The position numbers were made by a program, and so were the translations under genes. Source: Euphorbia lathyris (Eukaryota; Streptophyta; Magnoliopsida; Malpighiales; Euphorbiaceae). Taken from it: 64,000 nt of DNA. Under the pieces are notes generated by a model, which saw only the letters and a list, made by a program, of their open reading frames with translations, made no database searches and was not told the DNA's origin. Of the stretch, positions 55,523-64,000 are shown one piece after another (positions within the stretch are counted from its first letter, which is position 1; each line of letters starts with the position of its first letter). The DNA lies in contig NC_088917.1 in NCBI RefSeq assembly GCF_963576675.1, forward strand, positions 78,602,610-78,666,609, written 5' to 3'.

Positions 55523-56075
55523 GAGTTGCTCGGCGAGCAGGCCTCTAGCGGCCTGCTCGGCGAGCAGGCATCCTGCTCGCCCGAGCAGGCCTCTGGTGGC
55601 CTGCTCGGCGAGTAGGCCTCCAGGGGCCTGCTCGGCGAGCAGGCATGGCCTACGGAGGCCCGCTCGTCGAGCATTCTTGCCCGGTATGCCCCCGCGTGCT
55701 TGTCGACTGCCGTTGATGCCTTTTTCGTCCGAACTTATACCTGCGCATGTACAGAAACTCCAGACAACATTAGTCCAAAGGCTAAATTGACCCGCCAATC
55801 GCTTATTTTGAGCAAACGCTTCGTTTGGTGCGACTTTTGACGGACCAATTAGCTTCAAAAGATAACGGAATTATACTATGCATGCTAGTTTGGCCGTAAT
55901 TGCCTAAATTGGTCATAAAACGAGCCTAAACAACGAAAAATAAATAAAACGTTTCCAATTCCTAACTAACTCACACAAAAGCATTTAAATGCGAGAAATG
56001 CTCGCTTATTAACTAAATAATGCTAAAACCCGTCCTAAAACCGTACCCAAAGATAGGGGTTTTTGACCCCTATCA
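55523..56075 (-). repeat. Trg-1 5' LTR, right part
   Basis: 553 bp continuing the LTR after Sir-2: about six more palindromes (55527-55680), then the terminal hairpin at 56052-56074 with arms GATAGGGGT/ACCCCTATC, ending CCCCTATCA. Confidence 0.92.
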
Positions 56076-56080
56076 GTCTC

Positions 56081-56415
56081 CCCTTCAGATTGGTCTGCTC
56101 ATCAAGGGTGGTTCTGCTAGGAATTGTTTTATACCTTGATATGCTTGTTGACAATCTTTCTAGTACGATAATCCGCTCGTTCAACCTCTGGATCTTTCTC
56201 ACCCATAGTGGGCCTTTCATTTAGGCGCTCTTTTCACCTTTTTCCTCGCATGGCTTTTATTTAGGCGCTCTTTTCACCTTTTTCCTCGCATGGCTTTTAC
56301 TTTATCTGGATTTGCTCTAACTCCTTTTTTGCTAATGACATAGTCAAGGAATTTTTCTGAAGTGACTCTGAATATACACTTCTCTGGATTGAGCTTTATT
56401 TTTCATGCTAGTGTT
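56081..56415 (-). pseudogene. Tat-1 RT C-terminal fragment
   Basis: Minus-strand KLNPEKCIFRVTSEKFLDYV then ISKKGVRANPDKVKAM (about 56300-56390), the last part of gypsy RT; then VRKIQRLNERIIVLERLSTS (about 56130-56215), the RT-RNase H link of Tat elements. Between them a 40-bp unit (TTAGGCGCTCTTTTCACC...) is duplicated in tandem (56221-56260, 56261-56300), which breaks the frame. It continues into the RNase H fragment at 36585-36740 across Trg-1. Confidence 0.82.
56221..56300. repeat. 40-bp tandem duplication in Tat-1 RT
   Basis: Two nearly perfect 40-bp copies. As 40 is not a multiple of three, the duplication itself shifts the reading frame. Confidence 0.92.
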
Positions 56416-58280
56416 TGGCACTGGTTGCATTATTAGCAATTCCCTTGTACCTGTGGGTTAGCACTGAAAGAACTCCAGAAGTGGGGCATACCCTGTCCAT
56501 TAGTAAAAGATTGTGGTAAGGCATAAAAGCTATATTCACTTACCTTGGGGATCAATGGCTTGATCCATGGAACATACTTCATAGCAAAAGACTGTTTGCA
56601 TTGGCCTTGTTGGCAAATATCATGTATAATGCAATGTCTCTTTATGGAATTTTTAGTTCATCTTGGAATCAACTTAATAATTCCTTCACGTTGGTCCCTG
56701 ACTCTAGAATGAACTTAGTCAAAGGATAAAACCGAGTAAATATTATATGTCAAACAAATTCATGATAGAATTTTAATCGTGCTTGTTTTAATAATAATAT
56801 CACGTATAACGGTCATAACCATAAAGATTGCTACTGCACATGAATATCATAATGAATTCTTAATAAATAACCATAATGAGAATGGTTTAAGAATAATGTC
56901 CTTTTGTATTTCAATGCGCATTAATATCCAAGATAGCATATTTATTTTAAACGTCATAAAAGTTATGACATTCTATATTGGGTAAGATATCTTACATAGT
57001 TGCTATTTACTTGCAATTAATATTGTGCATCCATACATTAATGGCATTCAAAGATCATTAAAGCCTCATTTGAATGAGGTGTAATTAAAGAAAGGTAAGT
57101 GATGATTTAATAATATAGTTACATATAAAATTACTCTTATATCATTTCATTTGTACGAATAAAATAAAAGAGAAAGGGTAATTTTGGAAGAAAAATACAT
57201 GTACCATGATTCTCCTCCAATTTGGAGTGTAAGGAAAATTACTCAAAATCCACTCTCACATACCTTCACATATAATCCTCCAATCTTTAAGGAATTCTCA
57301 TGTATATCCTAAGAATTTTGCATAAATTAATGTTCTGATCCGAAACCGACACTTGCACTATTTTGTAGTTAGCTCAGGACATGAAAGTTTTGTTTATCCA
57401 ATTTGGTAATTCATCAGCCCATAATGGCCTTAATAGTTAGAGACAATTACATGATAATTACAAATAGACTCAATATTTTCAAGTCTCTTGTGTTGGTAAC
57501 AGAAATTCTAACAATGTCAAATAAACAGTTTTTATATGAATAGACACATCCTTATAAAAGAGGGGATGAAATAACTGTTTGACAAAACAATATTAAAAAA
57601 TATGAATTTCTGATATTAAAAGTACTATATATGAGAAAAGCCATACATAGATGGTGAATTGTATAAGAAAAACCAAATATGATTTTTTTTGTAATTTCTT
57701 CTAATAGTTATATGCATGTTCATCCAAAAGACTGGTCAGACCTAAAACATCTGTAATTACACGAGCCTTTTATGATATCTTAATATTAAGTGATAAAATC
57801 ACCTTGAATGGATGAATTTTTTATAAAATTCCAAGATTACGGATCTTATACATGCATCTTGTACTAATTCAATGATAATGGCATGTTACACTTGTCATGC
57901 ATAGAAATATAAGGCATATTGAGCATGCAAGATTTAATGAAAGATTTGTGTCTATGACTTTATCTTTCACAATTTATTAGATTTATCATAATAACATGTA
58001 ATGATATTCATAGCACTTTATAAGGGTGAGGGATCTCAATTTTCTTTAATTAAAAATGGAATAAGAAACGGGAGGAAACTTACCTGATTTATCATAAAAT
58101 TCCAGATTTGATGTAGAAAACTCTTTCTCACCAATATATAGAGAACCCTATCTTTGGATAGATTTATTTGTACTGATTGAGCCAAGGTTTGAGATTGTGA
58201 TTTCTATTCTGTTGACTCCATTGTTTTGTTCTTTGTGAAACTCTATACAATCGAGATTTTGTGATCTTCTGTTTGTTAGA
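56416..58280 (-). other. Tat-1 AT-rich region between RT fragment and primer site
   Basis: 1.9 kb with no gene I can identify, strongly A/T-rich. In a standard element gag and protease would lie here; they are found instead at 35380-36410. Confidence 0.5.
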
Positions 58281-58300
58281 GATCCACGCTCACCGCACCA
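58281..58300 (-). other. Tat-1 primer-binding site (tRNA-Phe)
   Basis: The plus strand GATCCACGCTCACCGCACCA equals, as I recall it, the last 20 bases of plant cytosolic tRNA-Phe with CCA, two bases from the LTR. The minus strand is thus a perfect 20-base primer site. Confidence 0.85.
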
Positions 58301-58302
58301 AT

Positions 58303-59005
58303 TGATAACTTGGGAAAAATCCTTGATCGGAGCACTTCCCTGTGAGGTGCCGTTGGGATCGGCCGGGGACACTCTGATGCCAAAGTCAGTAATATTTCTG
58401 AGAATAAACTGTAATCACAAAGTAGGGCTAGAATAATGTGTCCCTTTGATCCTAGGAAGCTGGGGTATTTATATAGGTTTCTGTAACCTTCAGCATTAAT
58501 GGGGAAGCAGGTGAAGAGTTGTGTCATTACTCATCTTTGATTGCTATCAATTCTCCATTAATCCCAGCATTTATCATTGAAACCCTCAGAGTTGAGGTAT
58601 TCGAACAGTCAAGCCTTTATTCCCCTTTAATGGCTATTAATTGCCATTTAATTGTATTTATTCCCATTCATGGATGGTAATACAGGCGCCTTTTGGTTTT
58701 CTTAGATCCGATAAGGCGTATGTACGCTCTCCTTGAGAGCTATGGCGGATCTCCATTACTCGCTCTCGTCGGGCGTATCTCGTTATGGCGTATCTCGCTA
58801 TGGTCCACGTGGTGTGGCGTAATGCTAGAAACTCCTTCTTTTTCTCCATTATTTGCATATTTACCACTGTATGAATCCTGCAATATTTATCATTAATTCC
58901 ATATTAATCATGCATAAATATCTCTTTTAGAAGGAATAATGGTTTGCCATTATTTCTATTAATTTTCTCTTATTCCTTATTCAAGAATAATTTGGGTTGT
59001 TATCA
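58303..59005 (-). repeat. Tat-1 5' LTR
   Basis: 703 bp; differs from the other LTR by about 7 substitutions and one inserted G. Right flank GTGGG of the MULE. Confidence 0.93.
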
Positions 59006-59137
59006 GTGGGCATGGTGGTGATAGGGAAAAAGCTGAAGGTGGGAATGGTGATGATAGGGAAGAAGCTGAAGTTGGGCATGGTGATGATTGGGAAGAAGCT
59101 GAAGGTGGGCATGGTGATGATAGGGAAGAAGCTGAAG
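59006..59137 (+). repeat. 33-bp minisatellite in the MULE-1 transposase gene
   Basis: Four 33-bp units (11 codons, consensus GGHGDDREEAE). Part of a further unit lies left of Tat-1 (32860-32877), so Tat-1 inserted within the array. Confidence 0.9.
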
Positions 59138-62003
59138 ATGCACCTGTTGTTGGTAATATGGAAGAACCAAATACAAATCAAGCAAGCACTTCACAAGCAA
59201 ACCATCCAGTAGAAGAGCCAGATTTTGTTGATCCAGACTATGTGCTTGAAGACGATGATGCAGACTTGGTGGATGGAGTTGAGAATGCTAGGGGTGGTAG
59301 ACCAAGAACTCGAGCTGAAGTTAGGAGCAGTAATGTTGATCCAACCATAAACTTCGAACTGCAGGACAATTCATCTGAGTATGGAGACTCAGATGCATTG
59401 TATTCTGATCGAGACTCTGAAAATGAAGACGTACGTCCTAGGTACCCAGAATTCAATGCAGACCGGGATATGGCAGATCCAACTTTTCAGATTGGGATGC
59501 CTTTTAACAATGGAGAGGAGTTCAAGGAATCTTGTAGGCAACATGGCATCAAGAACAGGTTTCAACCATGGTTTCCCCTAAATACCCCCATCAAGATTGA
59601 AGCTGTGTGTAAATTAATGGTGGGTGGGAAAGACAAGTGCCCATGGAGAGCATATGCTTCTAGGGTTGACAAGAGAGATGCAACAAACAAGACAATGCAA
59701 TTAAAGAGTGGGTTCTTCAAACATCAATGCAGCAAAGTGCATAAAAATTTTCACATGACCTATAAATGGATAGGGAAGAGGTATTAGAGAGTTTCAGAAG
59801 TGATGCTGATTGGAACTTTATATACATGGTGATGAAAGGAGCCAATATGACAATATTTACAGGTATTGATCACTCTATATTGTATTATTTAGTCAACATT
59901 ATAACATGTTCTGATCATTACCTGTTTTAACTTGTATTGTTTTTTAATAACAGATATAGAGCAGAGATTCTCAAATCAAACCCGGGCATCACAGTGATGG
60001 GGAGATGGAAGGATGGGAAGTTTGTGGGGATGTATGTTTGTTTAAATGCTCTCAAGTTAGCATTCAAAGCAGGATGCAGAAAACTCATTTCACTGGATGG
60101 CTGCTGGTTGAAGGGGCTATATGGAGGACAACTGCTATCTGCTGTTGGCATTGATCCAAATGATTGCATATTCCCTGTAGCATATGCAATGGTTGAGACC
60201 GAAAGTAGAAAAACATGGAATTGGTTCTTGGAACTGCTAGCGGGTGATTTGGGAATTAACAACAACAGTCAGTGGACATTCATGTCCGACAGACAAAAGG
60301 TAATCAACATACCTCTATATGATGTGTAGCTAAAGGTAAATACCATATTTAACATGTTTGCTACTTTTCCAGGGACTGATTATGGCAGTTGAGATGCTGT
60401 CCGAGATGCAGAACATAGGCTGTGTGTACGTCATATGTACACCAATTTCAGGATAAAATTCAAGGGGAAAGAGCTAAAGGATTTGTTGTGGCATACTACA
60501 AGGGCACCATACTTAGCCAAACACGTTGAATGGCTGAATAAGATAGAGGAAATCTCACCTGATGCAAGGGAATGGTTGAGACAGAGGCCAAGTGAACATT
60601 GGTCTAGGGCTTGCTTCACATCTAGGTATTACCTTTGGCTAATGTTAGTTAACAATTATGGGACATATTGATGTTTTTAAATGTGTAATTGTACAATGTC
60701 AGGGCTCAATGTGATATGGTCTTGAACAACCTATGTGAATGCTTCAACAAATACATTCTTGACACAAGAGATAAGGGCATTATTACCATGTTTGAGATGA
60801 TTAAGGTCAAGCTTATGAAATGAATCAACACCAAAGTTGATTTGGGGACGAAGAGCAACAGGAGGTTTTGTGTGAAGATAATGAAAAAACTGGAACCAAA
60901 CAAAGATTGAGCAAGGCATTTTAATGCAACCTTCTCAGGTGGTCCTAGAGTCCAAATTAATGGCTTGGGGGAGCAGTACGTGGTTAACTTGGAAGAGCGT
61001 GAATGCAGTTGCAGAAGATGGCAGCTAACAGGCATTCCATGTTGCCATGGATGTGCTGCCATTATTTCACATAATGATGATACAGAGAACTTTGTAGCGG
61101 ATTGCTACTCTATAGAGACCTATTTGAAGGTACGAATGTATATGACTGGAATTATGAATTGTTATAAGTGCATTTTATGACAATGTTGATTACATTGCTG
61201 ATTCAGGTCTACAGCTTCATCATTGAGCCAACTAATGGCATGGATATGTGGCCAGATGTAGATGCAGTAGTACCAACTGAACCACCATCTCCAGTAAGAA
61301 CAAAATGTGGAAGAAGAATAAAGGCAAGGAGGAAGGAAGCAGAAGAATTAGAAGAGGCAGCTAGAAAAGGAAAATTAAGTAGAAAGGGAAACATGTACAT
61401 GACATGTAGGAAATGTGGAGGTAAAGGTCATAACAAGCGGACATGTACATCTCAAGGACAATCCTTAAGTGCCCCACAGGTAATCTGAAATTGTATTATA
61501 TGAGTTGCATATTTAGCTGAAGTTATGAATTGTTATGATTGATATGAATTATATGAGTTGCTTGCTGATTTTAGCCTAAGAGGAGAAGAACTAGCACACC
61601 CACCCAATTTAGTGCTCCAAGACCAACTACACAACCTACAACAGTGCGTTGGATGATGAATGTAAGTGTATATGTAGAGGAATGGTTTTCATGCAATATA
61701 TGTTGGTAGTAACTGTTATTGAATTGATGTTTTCTTGTGTTATTACCACTGTCAATGTAGGGTGCAAGTCAAAGCAATCCACCAACTCATGCCACAATTC
61801 CTGTTGGTACTGGTGGAGGACAATAGAATCATGCCTCAAATACTGATGGTAGACAACAAACTAAAGCACGACCTCAAGCCACATACCCTTCAACAAGTAG
61901 ACGAACAGGGCACAATCAAGTAGTCAATACGCAAGAAGGCAATCTAACTAATGATTCAAGCAGCAGACCAAGCACTAGAAGTTCTAAAAGACCTTGCCGT
62001 TGA
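59006..62003 (+). pseudogene. MULE-1 transposase gene, main part (mudrA-like)
   Basis: Cuts and pastes the element by binding its TIRs. Inferred exons: 59006-59862, 59954-60299, 60373-60625, 60703-61129, 61207-61479, 61575-61661, 61761-62003; the introns have GT/AG ends. Domains in order: MuDR DNA-binding type (FQIGMPFNNGEEFKES, CPWRAYAS, HQCSKVH); MULE catalytic domain with D in SLDGCWLKG (60096) and D in FMSDRQK (60288); AEHRLCVRHMYTNFR; SWIM finger CSCRRWQLTGIPCCHG (about 61004-61050); IIEPTNGMDMWPDV; CCHC CRKCGGKGHNKRTC; Ser/Arg-rich tail ending SSKRPCR. Broken by a stop at 59785, a frameshift near 60400 and stops near 60821, 60909 and 61834. About 40 residues normally between the DNA-binding and catalytic domains seem missing. 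Confidence 0.88.
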
Positions 62004-62664
62004 GTGTTGATTCATTTTGCTGCTTTGTGGAACATGTTTTTGTTGTACCAATCTTATTGTGTACATGGTTTTGGTTGGGGAATATGTTTTTTTTTTGTGT
62101 AATTTGCTACATGTTTTTGGTGTTGCTTTTCAATGGGCTGTAAATTTTTGAAACACGTTTTTGGTATGGTACGAATATATATATAATGTGCCGTTTTTAA
62201 GGCACTTTCAATGCAAATGATGTTTTTAGGCACAAGTGATTTTTAATGCGTTATGTTTTAGGCAATTATAGTGCAGTTTTTAGGTAAGGTGCAAGTGCAC
62301 TTTAATGCAAGTGAGTTATATAACATTGTGCCTTTTTTAGGTATAGTGCAAATGCTGAATTTTTAAGCACTTATAATGCAAATGCTGTTTTTAAGGACTT
62401 GTAATGCAAATGTCTTCAATGATATATAGAAATAACAATTTCTAAATACAGCAAGTTAGAGTACATTAAACCGGATTGCAAATTTCATAACAGATTTCCA
62501 AAAAGAGTACATTAAACCTTAAAACATGTCTAACCCAACAACAATATGGAAATACAGCAAGCAAGCACAACAACACAGAAAATCCCAAGACAGTTGCACA
62601 ATTGTCCTGCTTTGTTTTCTTTCTCATTTCTATCCTTCTCCTGCTGAATTAGTGTTGCTCCTTG
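62004..62664. other. MULE-1 region between convergent genes, with short repeats
   Basis: No gene. From about 62165 to 62420 a loose repeat (AATGCAAATG.TGTTTTTAGGCAC, AGTGCA) recurs six or more times. It lies between the two gene ends and probably carries both poly(A) regions. Confidence 0.55.
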
Positions 62665-63176
62665 CTATGTTTCTCGTTCCATTGCCATGTCAAATTCCCT
62701 GTTTCTTTCTTTTTCACATTTCTTCAATCTCTCACATTCTTTCTCAATTTTATCTAGCTTCCTCAATAATCCAAGGATGACAGATTTTTCCCTTTCGTTC
62801 ATTGGAGGGTCCATCCACTCAAAGAACTTACATGCATTTCGATTCTAGCACAGATGAGAAAAAATTAACAGAGCATTACATAAGCAATACAACAAAATCA
62901 ACACAACATTTTTTAAAACAAACGACTTACCCCAAAGTTCCTACAATTGAAATATCTTCTCTCTGGGTTTGAATCACTCTAAGAAGTTGACATAGGGGGC
63001 TTGAATTCCATAGTGGAAAATCCATCCTCCGCCAAAGTTCTGGACATTTCACGAAGAAGATGAGGAAGGCATAATCGGTGATATTTTTGGGTATCGCAAT
63101 ACTTCCCTTGTGATTGCGATTTTTTAAGATTAGGGTTTTTTTTCGTCATGCAGTTCTTGCGATGAAGACCAACCAT
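62665..63176 (-). pseudogene. MULE-1 GRF zinc-finger gene
   Basis: Two exons on the minus strand: 63176-62931 and 62844-62665, intron with GT (62930-62929) and AG ends. The joined product has SDSNPERRYFNC-RNFG, then NRNACKFFEWMDPPM, which fits the GRF-type zinc finger (NP.RR...C......C.FFEW), followed by a helical, probably coiled-coil tail (LLRKLDKIEKECERLKKCEK). An in-frame TAG at 62979-62981 falls where the family usually has Trp, so it is probably inactive. Small GRF proteins are often found with plant MULEs. Its convergent placement recalls mudrB in maize MuDR, but the protein is unrelated to mudrB as far as I can tell. Confidence 0.7.
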
Positions 63177-63449
63177 GGAAGAAAGAGGGAGGAAGACACA
63201 ATGTCAGGTGAGAAAGAAGAGAGGAGAGAGGAGAGAGAGTCTTTTGGGTTTTATAATTTGTGCGGGAAACTAAGCACGGGTATAAGGGTTATTACATCTG
63301 TAATGGGAAACGTTTTTTAATTGAAAAAGGTAAATAGTGATGACGTGGCATGGTTGACCAACGTTGACCGGTCACAATTACCTATTGTACACTTTAGTGG
63401 GAAGTCACCCGAAGTGCGTACGGTTTAGTGTGATAAAAAATTGGTTGTC
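63177..63449 (+). repeat. MULE-1 right TIR (visible part) and GRF promoter
   Basis: About 200 bp (63250-63449) complementary to the left TIR: GGTTGACCAACGTTGACCGG, CGGTTTAGTGTGATAAAAAA. As the TIR it should also hold the promoter of the GRF gene. It ends at GGTTGT, after which the left TIR's outermost 50-60 bases have no partner. Confidence 0.8.
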
Positions 63450-64000
63450 ACTATGCCATTTTCCCTTTCACATGACACAAGATACATGACAGACATTTGT
63501 TTTCGTGTCGTCTGAATATTTTTCGTGACAGTATTTTAACTGTATCTCATCTGAAAGCGAAATAAAAAATACGCTCGATTCTCAGATGACATTACGATTA
63601 CATAATCCTGTCATCCAAAGAAAACGCGCGTTTTCGTTAAATTTCACTTACTCAATAGATGACACTTATAATAAATGAATGTCATTGTTTGCCGAAAACA
63701 AAAAAGCGGCAAATGAAATTTCACTTACGCGGTCAATCCCCAAATTTTAGGCGCTCTTGTTTGACTAAAATTTTCAGCTGATATATAATCTCTAATCCTA
63801 AACCCCATTTTAGGTTACGCAAGAGCTTCATCCCTCTCATCCCTTTCTATCGCCATGGCTGATTTGGACATGCAATCACTGGGTGAGCTATAAACACGGT
63901 ACTGGTAAGTATCTATTGATTGACATTGTTCCTTACTCTCTCTTTTTCTCATCCGATTTACTTTTGTGTATGTCGATTTCAGCAGCTGGAATAAGGATCT
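63450..64000 (+). mobile_element. Probable CACTA (En/Spm) transposon end
   Basis: Starts CACTATGCCATTTTCCC. The first 230 bp repeat short words in both orientations (GTCGTCTGAA, CTCATCTGAAAG, CAGATGACA, TGTCATCC, AGATGACAC), as in CACTA subterminal regions. From about 63790 a plant 5' UTR-like stretch leads to ATGGCTGATTTGGAC (63855; 12 codons, then a stop) and an intron-like GTAAGTATC...TTTCAG. The other end and any 3-bp target duplication lie outside the window. Confidence 0.55.

Larger units (their letters stand above)
36746..56075 (-). mobile_element. Trg-1: gag-only Athila-like LTR element (TR-GAG type)
   Basis: LTRs 36746-38462 and 41627-42729 plus 55523-56075 (split by Sir-2). Exact target duplication GTCTC (36741-36745, 56076-56080). 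Minus orientation: tRNA-Asp primer site at 41606-41620 and polypurine tract at 38463-38475. Only a gag remnant is coded; there is no protease, RT, RNase H or integrase in the 3.2-kb interior. Elements with LTRs, primer sites and only gag are known as TR-GAG; they depend on other elements for enzymes. LTRs differ at about 23 positions by eye (1.4%), plus array length changes. Confidence 0.88.
32878..59005 (-). mobile_element. Tat-1: Tat-like Ty3/gypsy retrotransposon, permuted and decayed
   Basis: LTRs 32878-33579 and 58303-59005, exact target duplication GTGGG (32873-32877, 59006-59010). Own DNA about 6.8 kb (32878-36740 and 56081-59005); the remainder is Trg-1. Orientation is minus: the tRNA-Phe primer site lies beside the right LTR and a polypurine tract beside the left. 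Fragments of RT, RNase H, gag, protease and RT again are present, all broken, in an order that differs from a standard gypsy element. LTRs differ at about 7 positions by eye (1%). Confidence 0.88.
7910..63449 (+). mobile_element. MULE-1: MuDR-type DNA transposon split by nested insertions
   Basis: Its own DNA is 7910-8045, 21705-22338, 31854-32877 and 59006-63449, about 6.2 kb in all. The left TIR (7910-8045 continuing at 21705 to about 21815) matches the complement of about 63250-63449 along its length: for example GTGACCGGTCAACATTGG against GTGACCGGTCAACGTTGG, and ACACTAAACCGTACG in both. It encodes a transposase gene on the plus strand and a GRF zinc-finger gene on the minus strand, convergent. 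The left end is placed at GGGTAAAT (7910) by inference. The outermost right end is not seen, because a probable CACTA terminus begins at 63450. No clean 9-bp target duplication is visible. Confidence 0.82.

Noticed and set aside
58281..58300. tRNA-Phe gene
   Set aside because: Only the last 20 bases match, CCA is encoded, and it sits two bases from an LTR: a primer site.
58997..59212. KLKVGMVMIGK repeat ORF and its antisense
   Set aside because: Other frames of the 33-bp transposase minisatellite; the GGHGDDREEAE frame joins the DNA-binding domain.
63450..63465. CACTATGCCATTTTCCC as the MULE right tip
   Set aside because: Its complement GGGAAAATGGCATAGTG only loosely resembles the left tip GGGTAAATTATATACGTG; the CACTA reading explains the downstream repeats better, though I cannot exclude it.
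1..64000. Endogenous pararetrovirus or host gene
   Set aside because: No movement or coat-protein type sequence was seen, integrase is present in the copia elements, and every coding block is accounted for by a transposon.

Overview
This is plant nuclear DNA, almost certainly from a eudicot, and nearly all of it is transposable element. Evidence: plant-type Ty1/copia and Ty3/gypsy long-terminal-repeat (LTR) retrotransposons primed by plant tRNAs (iMet, Asp, Phe), a multi-exon Mutator-like (MULE) transposase gene with plant splice sites, a MITE, and a probable CACTA end. I found no host gene, rRNA, tRNA gene or CRISPR array. Working names: Sir-L (1-3783), Sir-1 (8046-21699) and Sir-2 (42730-55517) are copia elements of Sirevirus type; Ang-1 (22339-31848) is a copia element of Angela/Tork type; Tat-1 (32878-59005) is a Tat-like gypsy element; Trg-1 (36746-56075) is an Athila-like element with only gag; MULE-1 runs from 7910 to at least 63449.

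Layout. 1-3783: truncated Sir-L on the minus strand. 3784-7909: flanking DNA with a decayed gypsy-like stretch, a MULE-type MITE with an exact 9-bp target-site duplication, and a paralogous empty site. 7910-63449: one MULE split into four pieces (7910-8045, 21705-22338, 31854-32877, 59006-63449). Sir-1 sits in its left terminal inverted repeat (TIR), Ang-1 in its 5' region, Tat-1 in a minisatellite of its transposase gene. Sir-1 itself carries a solo LTR of the Ang family (14753-16821). Trg-1 is inserted in the RNase H region of Tat-1, Sir-2 in an LTR of Trg-1, and a solo Sir LTR (52502-53837) in Sir-2. The nest is therefore five deep: MULE > Tat-1 > Trg-1 > Sir-2 > solo LTR. Every insertion inside the MULE has an exact 5-bp duplication that I could read at both ends (CGGTC, CCATC, ATATA, GTGGG, GTCTC, AGGGC, TATTG). 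63450-64000: probable CACTA end inserted in the right TIR of the MULE.

How the genes work. Gag and pol of the copia elements make the particle, protease, integrase, reverse transcriptase and RNase H. The Sirevirus copies also carry a long third ORF after pol. The MULE carries a transposase gene (PB1-like, MuDR DNA-binding, MULE catalytic, SWIM and CCHC domains) and a convergent GRF zinc-finger gene. All coding regions have stops or frameshifts, so nothing here looks autonomous. Sir-2 is best preserved: gag, pol and the third ORF are each one reading frame broken only by point-mutation stops.

Most worth checking: the third Sirevirus ORF; conserved hairpins and inverted CCGTT/AACGG sites in the Sir LTRs; the palindrome-rich Trg-1; the permuted gene order in Tat-1; and LTR divergences that run opposite to the nesting order.
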